Translations under genes and position numbers: made by a program
Shown: one piece after another, positions 35,429 through 45,046 of the stretch
Layout of the letters: each line of letters begins with the position of its first letter
Position numbering within the stretch: the first letter of the stretch is position 1
The notes under the pieces: generated by a model
The model's database searches: none
Told to the model about the DNA's origin: nothing
What the model saw: only the letters and a program-made list of their open reading frames with translations
Assembly (NCBI GenBank): GCA_036925085.1
Contig: JAUPFP010000001.1
Span: forward strand, 3,084,001 to 3,148,000
Direction: 5' to 3'
DNA from: Brachycybe producta
Lineage: Eukaryota > Arthropoda > Diplopoda > Playtdesmida > Andrognathidae
Length of the DNA: 64,000 nucleotides

Positions 35429-35604
35429 TCAGTTAACTTTACAAAGTTTCTTTTAGAAAATAAAATAAAATTTCAAATAAAAATAAATTTTAAAACCAAA
35501 ACAATTTAAGTTATTTTAAACTTAAAAAAAATGTTTGGTTTTCAAATTATTTCATTTGTAATTTAATTTATTTTCTAAAAGAAACTTTGTAAAGTTAACT
35601 GAAT
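35429..35604. repeat. Hairpin with about 40-bp arms
   Basis: TCAGTTAACTTTACAAAGTT…TTTTAGAAAATAAA is mirrored by TTTATTTTCTAAAAGAAACT…AAAGTTAACTGA. The AT-rich middle (TTTTAAAACCAAAAC/TTTGGTTTTCAAA) also pairs in part. Possibly an isolated foldback element. Confidence 0.8.
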
Positions 35605-35843
35605 CTGAATTTAATTTTAATTTTCGAATTAATTTCTAATTAAGTTTTAAGTAAGCAATTTTAATTTTTTCATAAATTCATTCATTTTTTTTTGTTTTAT
35701 TGAGATTAACTTAATTTTCTTTATGTGATTTTGAGTAAATTTTCTTATTTTTCTAAACTGACTAGGGTTGACAAAATCACATAATTTAAATCTAAAAGAA
35801 ATATTTTTGCTATTTTGTTGTTTTATTTAGTTTCTCATAAGTA

Positions 35844-36554
35844 GGGCTCGGATTTTTATGCAATATCAAGCAAAAATGTTTCTCAGTCTGTGGCCTAAGG
35901 GCCAATTGTGACATAATCATCACTTTAATCGAATGCTAGAAGGCTCTTGCCCTAAACCTGCTTCAAGTAAACTTTGCAGGGCATTATATTTGGGTAGGGG
36001 TGACCACTCTAACAAGGTTAGAGAGATTTTTGCACGAACAGATTCTTATTACTGGTCATTTGTTCCTAGGGCGATTCGACAATGGAACTCGCTTGCCGGG
36101 GGATCTTGTGCAGGAAAAACGTATTTTATGGGAGTCATAATTTTGTTTTGTTTTGACAATGCATATATTTGCAGCATTAAAAAATATTGAAATTGTTGTT
36201 GGGTTTATATCAATGGGTTTTTATATTGTCTGGTTTTGACAATGCATTTTCTATGCTGCACTTGGACTCTTGTCCCTCTGCCATAGGCCTTTATGGCTGC
36301 TTGCAGAGTAATTTTTCAAATTCAAATTCAAATCATCATCATTAGTAGCAACTGCAATCATACTTTTTTTTTAATCGAAAAGGCTGGTTAGTGTGTCTAG
36401 ATGTCTGGTTACTACCAGTTGTCAAATATTGTGCTAGAGTTCTAGCCTCTACTCAGTGGTTTTTATTAGAAAAAACCTAATTGCAGTTGCTCTAATGATG
36501 ATGGCACTTGGGCCACATTGAGAAACTTGATATTGCATAAAAATCCGAGCTTTA
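35844..36554. mobile_element. GGGCTCGG-type MITE, copy c, split by a retrotransposon
   Basis: Left end GGGCTCGGATTTTTATGCAA at 35844, right end TTGCATAAAAATCCGAGC at 36554, internal hairpin at 36385-36455. The MITE is interrupted inside its ATC trinucleotide run by the retrotransposon fragment at about 35925-36331. Confidence 0.85.
35925..36331 (+). mobile_element. 5'-truncated non-LTR retrotransposon (reverse transcriptase C-terminus and 3' tail)
   Basis: The frame at 35933-36190 reads a reverse-transcriptase C-terminal signature (KVREIFARTDSYYWSFVPR, AIRQWNSLAG) typical of CR1/L2/Jockey-like non-LTR elements. It is followed by a 3' UTR with TTTTGACAATGCATTTTCTA and CTTGTCCCTCTGCCATAGGC, then AATTC/AAATTC repeats at about 36310-36331. 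It is truncated and has no start or catalytic domain. Remnants of the same 3' tail occur at 3650, 16722, 28622, 39905 and 50480. Confidence 0.8.
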
Positions 36555-36955
36555 ATCGTAAGTTTTGGTTATTTTTATGCAAATTTTATGATATTTACTT
36601 TAAGGTGTAAGGTTCTTTCTTGAACGACATTAATATTTTTTAATTTTAACGAAAATTCTAGAAATAACCTTATTACAAATTTACGGCAGCTCTAAGTCAC
36701 AATGCATCATTTTTTTTTAAAAAAAACTAACAATTTTTCTTTCAAATAATAATTAAAAGTTGAATTCATGGCAAGAATTTTTTTTTATATAATTTAACAC
36801 AAAAAATGTGACAGTTTAAACGATTTACTTCTGAAAAATAACGAAATTAAGAATTTAAATTCGGAAGGAATAAAAAATTAGAACCAAACTTGAAACGTCG
36901 AACACAAAAAAAAACCCTCGAACACTTTAATTAAGTCTTTTTCTCCGACATTTAT

Positions 36956-39900
36956 CTATCTGCCCTTTAAAGAATTCAGTTTCGAAAAGAGATTTAAAAT
37001 GGAAGGTCTCGTCACGACTTTGTAGCAACCCCAAGCAAAAAGACCAAACACGGACGCTTTGACCGTACAATGAAAGATCCTATTCGAAAGCGAAGACTCT
37101 GGAATACTTAGAATATAACAAAAAAAAAATACAAGTTAGTAATTTTATGAAAGATAAAACAGCTTAAAAAATATGAGCGTTTAGCTCTTGAAGTACCTCA
37201 GAAGAGGTGGGATGTCTTCACTCCTCACTTTGCCCCAGTGTTCCACAATGCCTGGAACGTGTCCGATACCCACAACTCCAACTACAACCGAAGGAACGAA
37301 ACCTTAAATTGACCAATAAAAAAGTTACTTTGTTATTATTGCAATCGTAAAAGAAATCGATAAAAATGGCTGACGATTTTGTTTTTCGATCAATTGGTAA
37401 AAAAAAAAATTGGCTTCAAAAATCTTACTTGATTTACTGGGAAAACATAATTAAAAAAAATTCGAAAATTGAAAAATTAAAAAATATTAAAATTGAAAAA
37501 ATTAAAAAATATTAAAATGAAAAAAAATTAAAAAATATTAAAATTGGGAAATTTAAAAAAATATTAAACTTGGGAAAAATTGAAAAAATATTGAAATTGG
37601 GAAAAAATTAATTGAAAAATATTGAAATTTGGAAAATTTAAATATTGAAATTGGGAAAAATTAATTGAAAAATATTGAAATTGGGAAAAATTAATTGAAA
37701 AATATTGAAATTTGGAAAATTAAAAAAAATTATTGAAATTGGAAAAATTAAAAAAATATTGAAATTGGGAAAAAATTAATTGAAAAATATTGAAATTGGG
37801 AAAAATTAATTGAAAAATATTGAAATTGGGAAAAATTAATTGAAAAATATTGAAATTGGGAAAAATTAATTGAAAAATATTGAAATTTGGAAAATTAAAA
37901 AAAATTATTGAAATTGGAAAAATTAAAAAAATATTGAAATTGGAAAAATTGAAAAATATTGAAATTGGGAAAATTAAAAAATATAAAAATTTGGAAAATT
38001 AAAAAATATATACTGGAATTGGGATTTCTGAATTTTTTTTGTTCGACACATCTGTTTTTAAACACGAAATCGAAAAATAAATAAAAGAGTGACCCATTTA
38101 TTTCTTTACCCGTTTCCGAAGAAGCACAAGGAATCGGAGATGCGGCAACATGTAACGAGTGAGTTAAATATACATCACGCTCTTTGACGAACACTCGACT
38201 TATGGACGGAAACTTTCCTGTCATTTCGGCCAACATTTCTTCGATCAGATCTCTGTTTTTGTACCGTTCAACTTCTTCTTTACTACGAAATCGGTATTTG
38301 AAAAAAAAAAGACGATTACATTTTTCTGAGCTTTAGTTTTAATTTAAAAAAAAAACCAGATTCGGATCAATTTCGATCGAACATTAGTTTTAACACCTGA
38401 CTGGATCTTTGGATGTGACCAAACACCAAACGAGACACAATTTCTGCCAAACAGTCAATTCTGCGAGGGCCCTTTGAAGAGTGATTCGAATAGGACGATC
38501 GCCCAAATGGATCAGACAACCTGGGACCTTCTTAGCCTAATTTTTTTTTACGAAACAATTTTAGAGTTAGTTTTTTTTTAAAGTGAAATGAAATGCCTCA
38601 GAAGCAAAATATGAAGAGAAAATTGACTGTGTTTTAGAAACTAGAAGGGTAGCTCAATCACTTAAGAGGCTCTTTTTCAGGTTGATAACTATAGGGCTCG
38701 GATTTTTATGCAAAATATCAAGCAAATGTTTCTCAATCTGTGGTCTAAGGGCCACTTGTGATCATCATCATCATCATCATCAAAACCACTCTCAATTTTC
38801 TTCTTTCTGTTGCTTTTTACGAAAACGCAAAACAATGAAGAAAGTTCTGCTTCCGTTGTCCTTAAAAACGAAATTTATTAAAACCTCTGCAAAGGCTCTT
38901 CTGAATTCTCCACCGGGAGCCATTCCCAACTGTTTCGTGAGATGAGCCGACATACTCAATAGAAACAAATACATGACTCCGTGCACGAAACCGTTCTGAA
39001 AGTTTCAAAATGAACGATAATTTCTTACTATTTTTTTAACGCAATTGATAATAAAAAAGACAGGTTCGTTTAAAAGTCGAATTTTCCAAAACCTGTTTTA
39101 TTGTGGTTCTGACTTTGTCGAGGTTCATCACTTTGGCTTCTTCTAAGATCGTTTTCTCGTCCATCTGTAGAATATTAACTCGACCTTTGCATAGTTCCAT
39201 TACGACAACGTCAGGCTGAGCCGTTTGAATTGTCTTAAAATCGAAATTAATAAACAAATTTACAATTTAAACAAAGATATTTCACATTTGTGCTGAAATA
39301 ATTTTTACTTTTCAACAGAATTTCATGGTTTTTTCCACAAAAAAAAATTGTACATTTTTTTCTTAGAAAATCCTGATTTTTTTTTTTTTACCAATTTCTC
39401 AATTTTTCTAGAAACAAATTCATATTTTTTCTCCTAAAAATAATTTAGGATTTTTTTTTCCCTAAAAATAATTTCATATTTGTTAACCAAAAATTTCACG
39501 TGTTTTCACAAAAAATTTCACTTGTTTTTTCCCAAAATTTCACATTTTTCCCAGCAATTTCACATGTTTTCCAAAAAATTTCACATGTTTTCCAAAAAAT
39601 TTCACATGTTTTCCAAAAAATTTCACATGTTTTCCAAAAAATTTCACATTTTCCCCCCAAAATGTCACTTTTTTTTCCCAAAAATTTCACATTTTTTCCA
39701 AAAATTTCACATTTTTTCCAAAAATTTCACATTTTTTCCAAAAATTTCACATTTTTTCCAAAAATTTCACATTTATTCTCAAAAATTTCACATTTTTTTC
39801 CAAAAAAATTCCCCATTTATTCTAAAATAACTAAGATTTTTGTAAAGAAAAAAATTTCACCTTTTTTTTTCTAAGAAAACTTAATTTTTCTGAGAATTTT

Positions 39901-42824
39901 CATTAATTACAAAAATGCTCTGCAGGCAGCTGGTTGGCCTATGGCAGAGGCATCTTAAGATCCAAATGCTGCATAATAATTAATTAATTAATATTTTCAT
40001 TATGTCGCAATTTAAACTCTTTTTTTTAAAAATTTTAAACCCTGAAAAAAAAAACTTCATTCCAAGTTTTAAAAAAAATTTACTGTCTCTTTCTAATCAC
40101 CTTTGCAACGTCTTCTTGGCTCTCGAGACTAAAGTGAGCCGTTCCGACCAAAAACACTTTGCTACCTTCTGGAGTCTCCAACCTCGTCACCGTATCGGGA
40201 AGCGACTCGATCGCTGGACGATTTCTATGAATTTCCGGTCTCGAAGTACGAAGCCAAACTTGATCGGGCTGTTGTTCGACATCTTCGTCAAACATGAGAT
40301 CGTCTTCGACCGTTTCATCGAAATTGTCCTCAACATCGGACTCCGATCCGCTGTTATCTGAAAGAAAAACAACAAAACCCACCGTGAAGAAATTACGATT
40401 TAAAATAAAGGAAAGGTTCTTGAATTATGGCCGTAAGATCGTGACAGACAAGTCTGGACCTGTCGATTGTGAATCGGTGGACAAAGCACTTTCGACATCG
40501 TCGATGGTCACGTTGGCATCGAACGGAACCGATCTACGTTCGCTGATGCTGTAGTACGAAGAATCGGCTCCGTTTTTTATCGAACTGTCTTCGTTTCCTT
40601 CAAGAAACGGTTGATTCGAAGGACTTCTGGCACCCTCACCATTGGTTCTGTTTTTTTCCGATGATGCGTCGTCCGAAGCCGACCGTATAACAATTTTGGG
40701 CACGCCTGAAACAACCACTTGGGTCCTTATTTCTTGCGATTCGTAAAAAGAAAAACACCAGGCGACAACAATCGATATTTGAGAGGATGCAACACGGACA
40801 ACGAGCATTCCAAGGACATTTTTCCTAGTTTTCCCCACATTTTTCCTAGTTTTCCCCACATTTTTTCTAGTTTTCCCCACATTTTTTCTAGTTTCCCCCA
40901 CATTTTTCCTAGTTTTCCTCACATTTCTCCTAGTTTTCCCCACTTTTTCCTAGTTTCCCCCCACATTTTTCCTAGTTTTCTCCACATTTTTCCTACTTTT
41001 CCCCACATTTTTTCTAGTTTTCCCCACATTTTTTCTAGTTTCCCCCACATTTTTCCTAGTTTTCCTCACATTTCTCCTAGTTTTCCCCACTTTTTCCTAG
41101 TTTTCCCCCCACATTTTTCCTAGTTTTCTCCACATTTTTCCTACTTTTCCCCACATTTTTTCTAGTTTTCCCCACATTTTTTCTAGTTTCCCCCACATTT
41201 TTCCTAGTTTTCTCCACATTTTTCCTACTTTTCCCCACATTTTTTCTAGTTTTCCCCACATTTTTTCTAGTTTCCCCCACATTTTTCCTAGTTTTCTCCA
41301 CATTTTTCCTACTTTTCCCCACATTTTTTCTAGTTTTCCCCACATTTTTTCTAGTTTCCCCCCACATTTTTCCTAGTTTTCCTCACATTTCTCCTAGTTT
41401 TCCCCACTTTTTCCTAGTTTCCCCCCAAATTTTTCCTAGTTTTCTCCACATTTTTCCTACTTTTACCCACATTTTCCCTTAGTTTTCCCCACATTTTTCC
41501 TACTTTTACCCACATTTTCCCCTAGTTTTGCCCCATATTTTAAACACCTTCTCCATATTTTCACCATTTTTTTTCTCAGTTTTTCATATTTTTTGTTGAA
41601 TTTTATTACTTTTTCCCTTTGCAGGAATTTGTAATTCTGTGATAAGTTTCAGGTTTTTAAGGTCCCCCCCCCTAGATCATATTAAACACCGTTTTCCCCA
41701 CCAAATGAAGATAGGAAACTAGGGTTACCTAGGAACTACACTTAAACTTTGTCCCAAGACAAAATTTCCACAAGCTTTCCCCAAATGTGTTTTTTCTTTT
41801 CATGCTTAAACCAATTTCACTCTTCCCTTTCTTTAAGGCAATTATTCCCCACCACTTTACCCTGTTTCAACCATCTTCATCATCCTTCTTTCGCCCCTAT
41901 CCTTTTCATCTAATTTCCCCCATATTCTTCATCCATTTTTCCCTAACTCTTCACCTAATTCCCCCATTCTATTTACCTAATTCTCCCATCCTTGGCACCT
42001 GTTTTCCCCTATCCAATTTCCCCTATTCTCTTTCCCCTATTATCCTCTTCACCTATTTCCCCCATCTTCTTCATCCCCATCCTACCTCTTTACCTAATTT
42101 ACCCATTCTCTTCACCAATTTTCCCCTAACTTCCTCACATGTTTTCCCCATCTTCTGGACCTAATTCTCCCATCCTATTCACCTAATTTCCCCTATTTTC
42201 TTAACCTATTTTCCCCTAACTTCTTCACCTAATTTCTCTAACCTCTTCATCTATTTTCCCCCACCTTCTTTTCACCTGTTTTCCCCCACCTTCTTTACCT
42301 ATTTTCCCCATCTTCTGGAATTATGTTCCCCTGTTTTTCCCCACCTTCTTTATACCTATTTTCCCCTAATTTCCTAACTTATTTTCCCCATCTTCTGAAC
42401 CTATGTTCCCCTACCTTTTCACCTGTTTTCCCTTACACTCTTCACCTATTATTCCCTTGCATATTCTTCATATATTTTCCCCCATTTTCTTCACCTATTT
42501 TATTCCCTATCCCAATCAGTACCCTTTGTCCCCCCCCCATTAACGTGGTTTTCTCCCCCCAAAACACACAACACATGCAAATGCCACATCTACTAGGCTA
42601 CGTGTGACTACAATTATATGACGTTCAATGACACCTAAGTTTAAAAGCAAAAAATATCAACATTTTCTCAAAATTAAAACATAAAAAATTAATTAATTAA
42701 ATGCTGGTTAATTAAATAGACAAACATTAATTGACAACTAATTAATAACAATAACCATACAACTTTTATTTGAAATAATTATAGAAAAATATGCACCTGT
42801 ACGACGACCACTGGAGTCAGCCAT
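36956..42824 (-). CDS. Trabd: TraB domain-containing protein (TRABD), 9 coding exons
   Basis: Member of the TraB/PrgY/GumN family; the precise role of animal TRABD is not established. Coding exons from the start: 42824-42797, 40705-40460, 40357-40101, 39233-39093, 38995-38885, 38536-38397, 38282-38110, 37302-37197, 37106-36956. Phases close and give 450 aa. Residues 1-140 are low-complexity, Ser/Asp/Glu-rich. The TraB domain runs from about 150 to 395 with GTAHFS (163-168), QPDVVVMELC (183-192), QLGMAPGGEFR (246-256), HLGDRPI, ERDVYLTHSL and VGVVGIGHVPGI (373-384). A hydrophobic C-terminal segment (VFGLFAWGCYKVV) may anchor it in a membrane. Human TRABD has the same order of motifs and a similar tail. 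The start (ATGGCTGACTCC) is short and spliced over a 2.1-kb intron. The conserved Gly-His and Glu residues are kept. It is divergent from Wntless, whose ATG is 2.2 kb away. Confidence 0.93.
37470..38012. repeat. 30-bp minisatellite (TRABD intron between exons 7 and 8)
   Basis: About 17 copies of a unit near 29-31 bp with ATATTGAAATTGGGAAAAAT and TAATTGAAAA, with length variants that lack the TAATTG part. It fills two thirds of the intron at 37303-38109. Confidence 0.92.
38625..38790. mobile_element. Half foldback element cut by a truncated GGGCTCGG MITE (TRABD intron)
   Basis: GTTTTAGAAACTAGAAGGGT (38631-38650) to about 38689 is the left half of a TCTAGTTTC foldback. The GGGCTCGG MITE (copy d) begins at 38694, right after TA, and stops after its ATC run near 38782. 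Its right half and the rest of the foldback are gone. Confidence 0.75.
39480..39835. repeat. 20-bp minisatellite (TRABD intron between exons 3 and 4)
   Basis: About 17 copies of ATTTCACATTTTTTCCAAAA with variants ATTTCACATGTTTTCCAAAA. Frames stay open on both strands by composition only. Confidence 0.93.
39900..39985 (-). mobile_element. Non-LTR retrotransposon 3' tail remnant (TRABD intron)
   Basis: CTCTGCAGGCAGC…GGCCTATGGCAGAGGCATCT…AAATGCTGCATAATAA is a reverse-strand copy of the tail described at 35925-36331. Confidence 0.65.
40815..41560. repeat. 20-21-bp minisatellite with higher-order structure (TRABD intron 1)
   Basis: About 34 copies of a unit such as CCCCACATTTTTTCTAGTTT. Variants (TTCTCCACATTTTTCCTAC, CTCACATTTCTCCTAG, CCCCACTTTTTCCTAG) recur in the same order, giving a larger repeat of about 90-145 bp. 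The plus strand is almost pure pyrimidine plus A, so the transcribed RNA is purine-rich. The IFPSFPH and GKTRKNV frames are by-products. Confidence 0.95.
41780..42530. repeat. Degenerate pyrimidine-rich repeat (TRABD intron 1)
   Basis: A diffuse array of TTCACCTATTTTCCCC-like units mixed with TTCTTCACC and CCCCATCTTCT. Together with 40815-41560 it makes intron 1 nearly one continuous C/T-rich tract on the plus strand. Confidence 0.75.
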
Positions 42825-43098
42825 GTTTTTTTTTTTCCCCGTGCTGCTTTTAAATTTGCTAGCCTCTTACAAAGCTCTTTTACTAGCGTTTGCCCATTAG
42901 AATAAGCAGAGCGCATGCGCATTACCATCTTATCGTTTTATATAGGAAAGTGATTGCAGATTTGCGTTAGCAGCGCCGTCTATTGATCACCAATGGAAAC
43001 TGTCGATGAGACGTTAGGTTAGGTTAGTTTTCCCATATAAAACGATAAGATGGTAATGCGCATGCGCTCTGCTTATTCTACTGGGCAAGACGCTAGTA
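42825..43098 (-). promoter_or_regulatory. TRABD upstream region built on a MITE with NRF1-like palindromes
   Basis: A MITE spans 42881-43098 with inverted repeats of about 65 bp. Each arm carries GCGCATGCGC (42911-42920 and 43058-43067), the palindrome known as the NRF1 site, and ACCATCTTATCGTTTTATAT. It begins 57 bases before the TRABD start codon, so it occupies the probable core promoter. That it acts there is inference. Confidence 0.6.
42881..43098. mobile_element. GCGCATGCGC-type MITE
   Basis: Left arm TACTAGCGTTTGCCCATTAG and following; right arm, reversed, TACTAGCGTCTTGCCCAGTA and following. The match runs about 65 bp with few differences. The middle (about 85 bp) includes GCAGCGCCGTCTATTGATCA and AGGTTAGGTTAG. 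Single copy in the window. Confidence 0.9.
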
Positions 43099-43179
43099 GC
43101 CTTTTTTGCTTTATATACCAGATGTTCATTATGGAAGAGGCTATTTTTATATAAAGGGATTTACTAGCAAAAATTTTTT

Positions 43180-43389
43180 ACAGGCAATTAGAAATCGGGA
43201 CAAACAGAAGTTGGCTCCGCCCTTTTTATGACGAACGACAACCTCTAATTGGTTTGTTGTGTGGTTCGACGTTGAAAAGGGCGGAGAGCATGTGACGTCA
43301 GACTACATAACCAACCAATTAGAAGTTGCTGGTCCTCATTAAAAAAGGCGGAGTCAACTTCTGTTCATCCCGTTTTCTAATTTCCTGTA
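43180..43389. mobile_element. CTCCGCCC/TGACGTCA MITE, copy 1
   Basis: Inverted arms of about 75 bp: ACAGGCAATTAGAAATCGGG…AAGTTGGCTCCGCCCTTTTT with its inverse ending TCTAATTTCCTGT. The centre holds TGACGTCA (43293-43300). Copies at 63489-63679 and, cut by the window end, 63939-64000. Confidence 0.9.
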
Positions 43390-43454
43390 ATTGCTTCTAG
43401 TCAATTTCAATAATTTTCATTATTTTTCTTTATTTTCCAGTTCAATAGTAACAA

Positions 43455-44250
43455 TGAATAATAATTGAAAACGTTAGAAACTAGAAGGGTAACTGATATC
43501 TTATAAACAAAAATTTAAAAAAAAATATTGTCTGCTTAAAATTATAGATCAAATTGACATGAAAAGCTTATTTTGAAAGGTAACATGAAAATACACTTAA
43601 GTGAACGATTTACCCTTCTAGTTTTTAAAACACTTTCAATTTTTTTTTTGTTAATTTTGCTCTCAAAAAAAGCAAAATAATCAAAAGTTCCACAAGCACT
43701 TAAACACATTTAAGAGAATTTGAAAAAAAGTTTTATAAACTAGAAGGGTTGATGAATCACTTAATTTTTCAGATTGATATCATTCAAAATAAACTTTTTA
43801 AAGAAACAAATTTAAAAATATCGATCGTCTTGCTTAAAGTTGAATAATTTTCAAACTGTCATAAAAAAAAGTTTATTTTAAAAAATATCAACATGAAAAT
43901 GCAATTAAGTGAACGATTTACCCTTCTAGTTTTTAAAACACTTTCGATTTTTTTTTCTCTTAATTTTGGTCTCAAAAAAAGAATAATCAAGACGAGCTTT
44001 TACATTTTAAAACAATTTTTAAGAGAAACTTGAAAATATTTTGTAAACTAGAAGGGTTGATAAATCACGTACTTAATAGTATTTTTCAGATTGATATCGT
44101 TCAAAATAAACTTTTTTAAAGAAACAAATTTAATATAAAAAAGCATATACATAAAAAAGTTTATTTTAAAAAATATCTTCCATGAAAATACTCTTTAATG
44201 ATTGAGCTACCCTTCTAGTTTCTAAAACGCATTCAAATTTCTCATAATTT
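43455..44250. mobile_element. Three TCTAGTTTC foldback elements in a row
   Basis: Copies at about 43462-43645, 43725-43950 and 44030-44245. Each starts with AAACTAGAAGGGT, passes TTCAAAATAAACTTTTT, and returns through AAAGTTTATTTT and ACCCTTCTAGTTT. Separators are short Lys-codon-like AAAGAATAATCA stretches. They lie upstream of Wntless. Confidence 0.88.
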
Positions 44251-44454
44251 CGCACCTGAAAGACAGACTAATCACTGAGTTTGAAGGTCGTTTAAACTTT
44301 AAAATCAGCTTAAACAATGTTTAAGGCAATTTCCTGTTTCAATTAAGAGAATAAAAAAGCATAAAAGGAAATAAATTTCACTAAAAAAAAGTGCAAAATA
44401 AAACATGTTTTTGCAAAATAAGCAACAAAAGGGTTGAGAAATTAAAAGTACTAA

Positions 44455-44632
44455 GGTCCAAATACAAGAAGGGCACTTTGCACTTAAAATTTCAACTCTC
44501 TGAGCCGGTTTCAACATTGAAAAACTTTTATAAAATCTACTTAATAAAATAGGATTATTAAAATAATGGAACCCTGATCTGAGAGTTGAAGTTGAAGTTG
44601 GAGTGCTAAGTGTCCTTCTTGAATTTAGGCCA
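44455..44632. mobile_element. AAGAAGG-type MITE
   Basis: Left GGTCCAAATACAAGAAGGGC…TTTCAACTCTC; the right end, reversed, is GGCCTAAATTCAAGAAGGAC…TTCAACTCTC. About 45-bp inverted repeats, 178 bp in total. Single copy seen. Confidence 0.8.
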
Positions 44633-45046
44633 AAAAGCAACTACTTGACCTTCCCCCCCCCCTTTTTTATTACAAAGCCATGACCCCATTTCTTTTCAAA
44701 TAACGAATGAAAAGAGGCTATATAATTAAATACTAGAAGAAGCCTTGAATAGAGGCTAGAAATGTAGATGGCGCCACATACTGAAATATTTTTTAAAAAA
44801 AAAAACCTCAAGGATTTAAAGTGTCATTTAGCCTCTATGCCTGGTATGACATGGGAAGAGTTTTGAGAAAATAAGAAAATAAAGGAGACTGGAATTTATT
44901 TTTGTTTGACAAGGGTTTAAAGAAATTGAAATAATCAATTTTTGTAGGTTTATTTCATAGCTTTATTATATATTATTTTAAATTTTGAAATATTTTCTTG
45001 ATGGTATTTTTTAGGCCTTTTTAATCAGCAATAATATTTGAAGACA
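44633..45046. other. Upstream region and leader of Wntless
   Basis: A C8 run (44653-44661) and AT-rich sequence. TTTTTTAGGCC near 45008-45018 could be the acceptor for the exon carrying the start codon, so the promoter may lie further left or the ATG exon may be the first. No TATA box I would trust. Confidence 0.3.

Noticed and set aside
39480-41367. Frames rich in FHMFSKK, IFPSFPH or GKTRKNV
   Set aside because: Read-through of 20-21-bp minisatellites in TRABD introns on either strand.
41787-42607. Hydrophobic Pro/Phe-rich forward frames
   Set aside because: Composition effect of a C/T-rich degenerate repeat; lies in TRABD intron 1.
42905-43070. CpG-like GCGCATGCGC words as random GC patches
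   Set aside because: They sit at mirrored places in MITE arms, so they were recorded as part of that element instead.
44305-44640. 111-codon reverse frame upstream of Wntless
   Set aside because: Covers a MITE and AT-rich DNA; no family signature.
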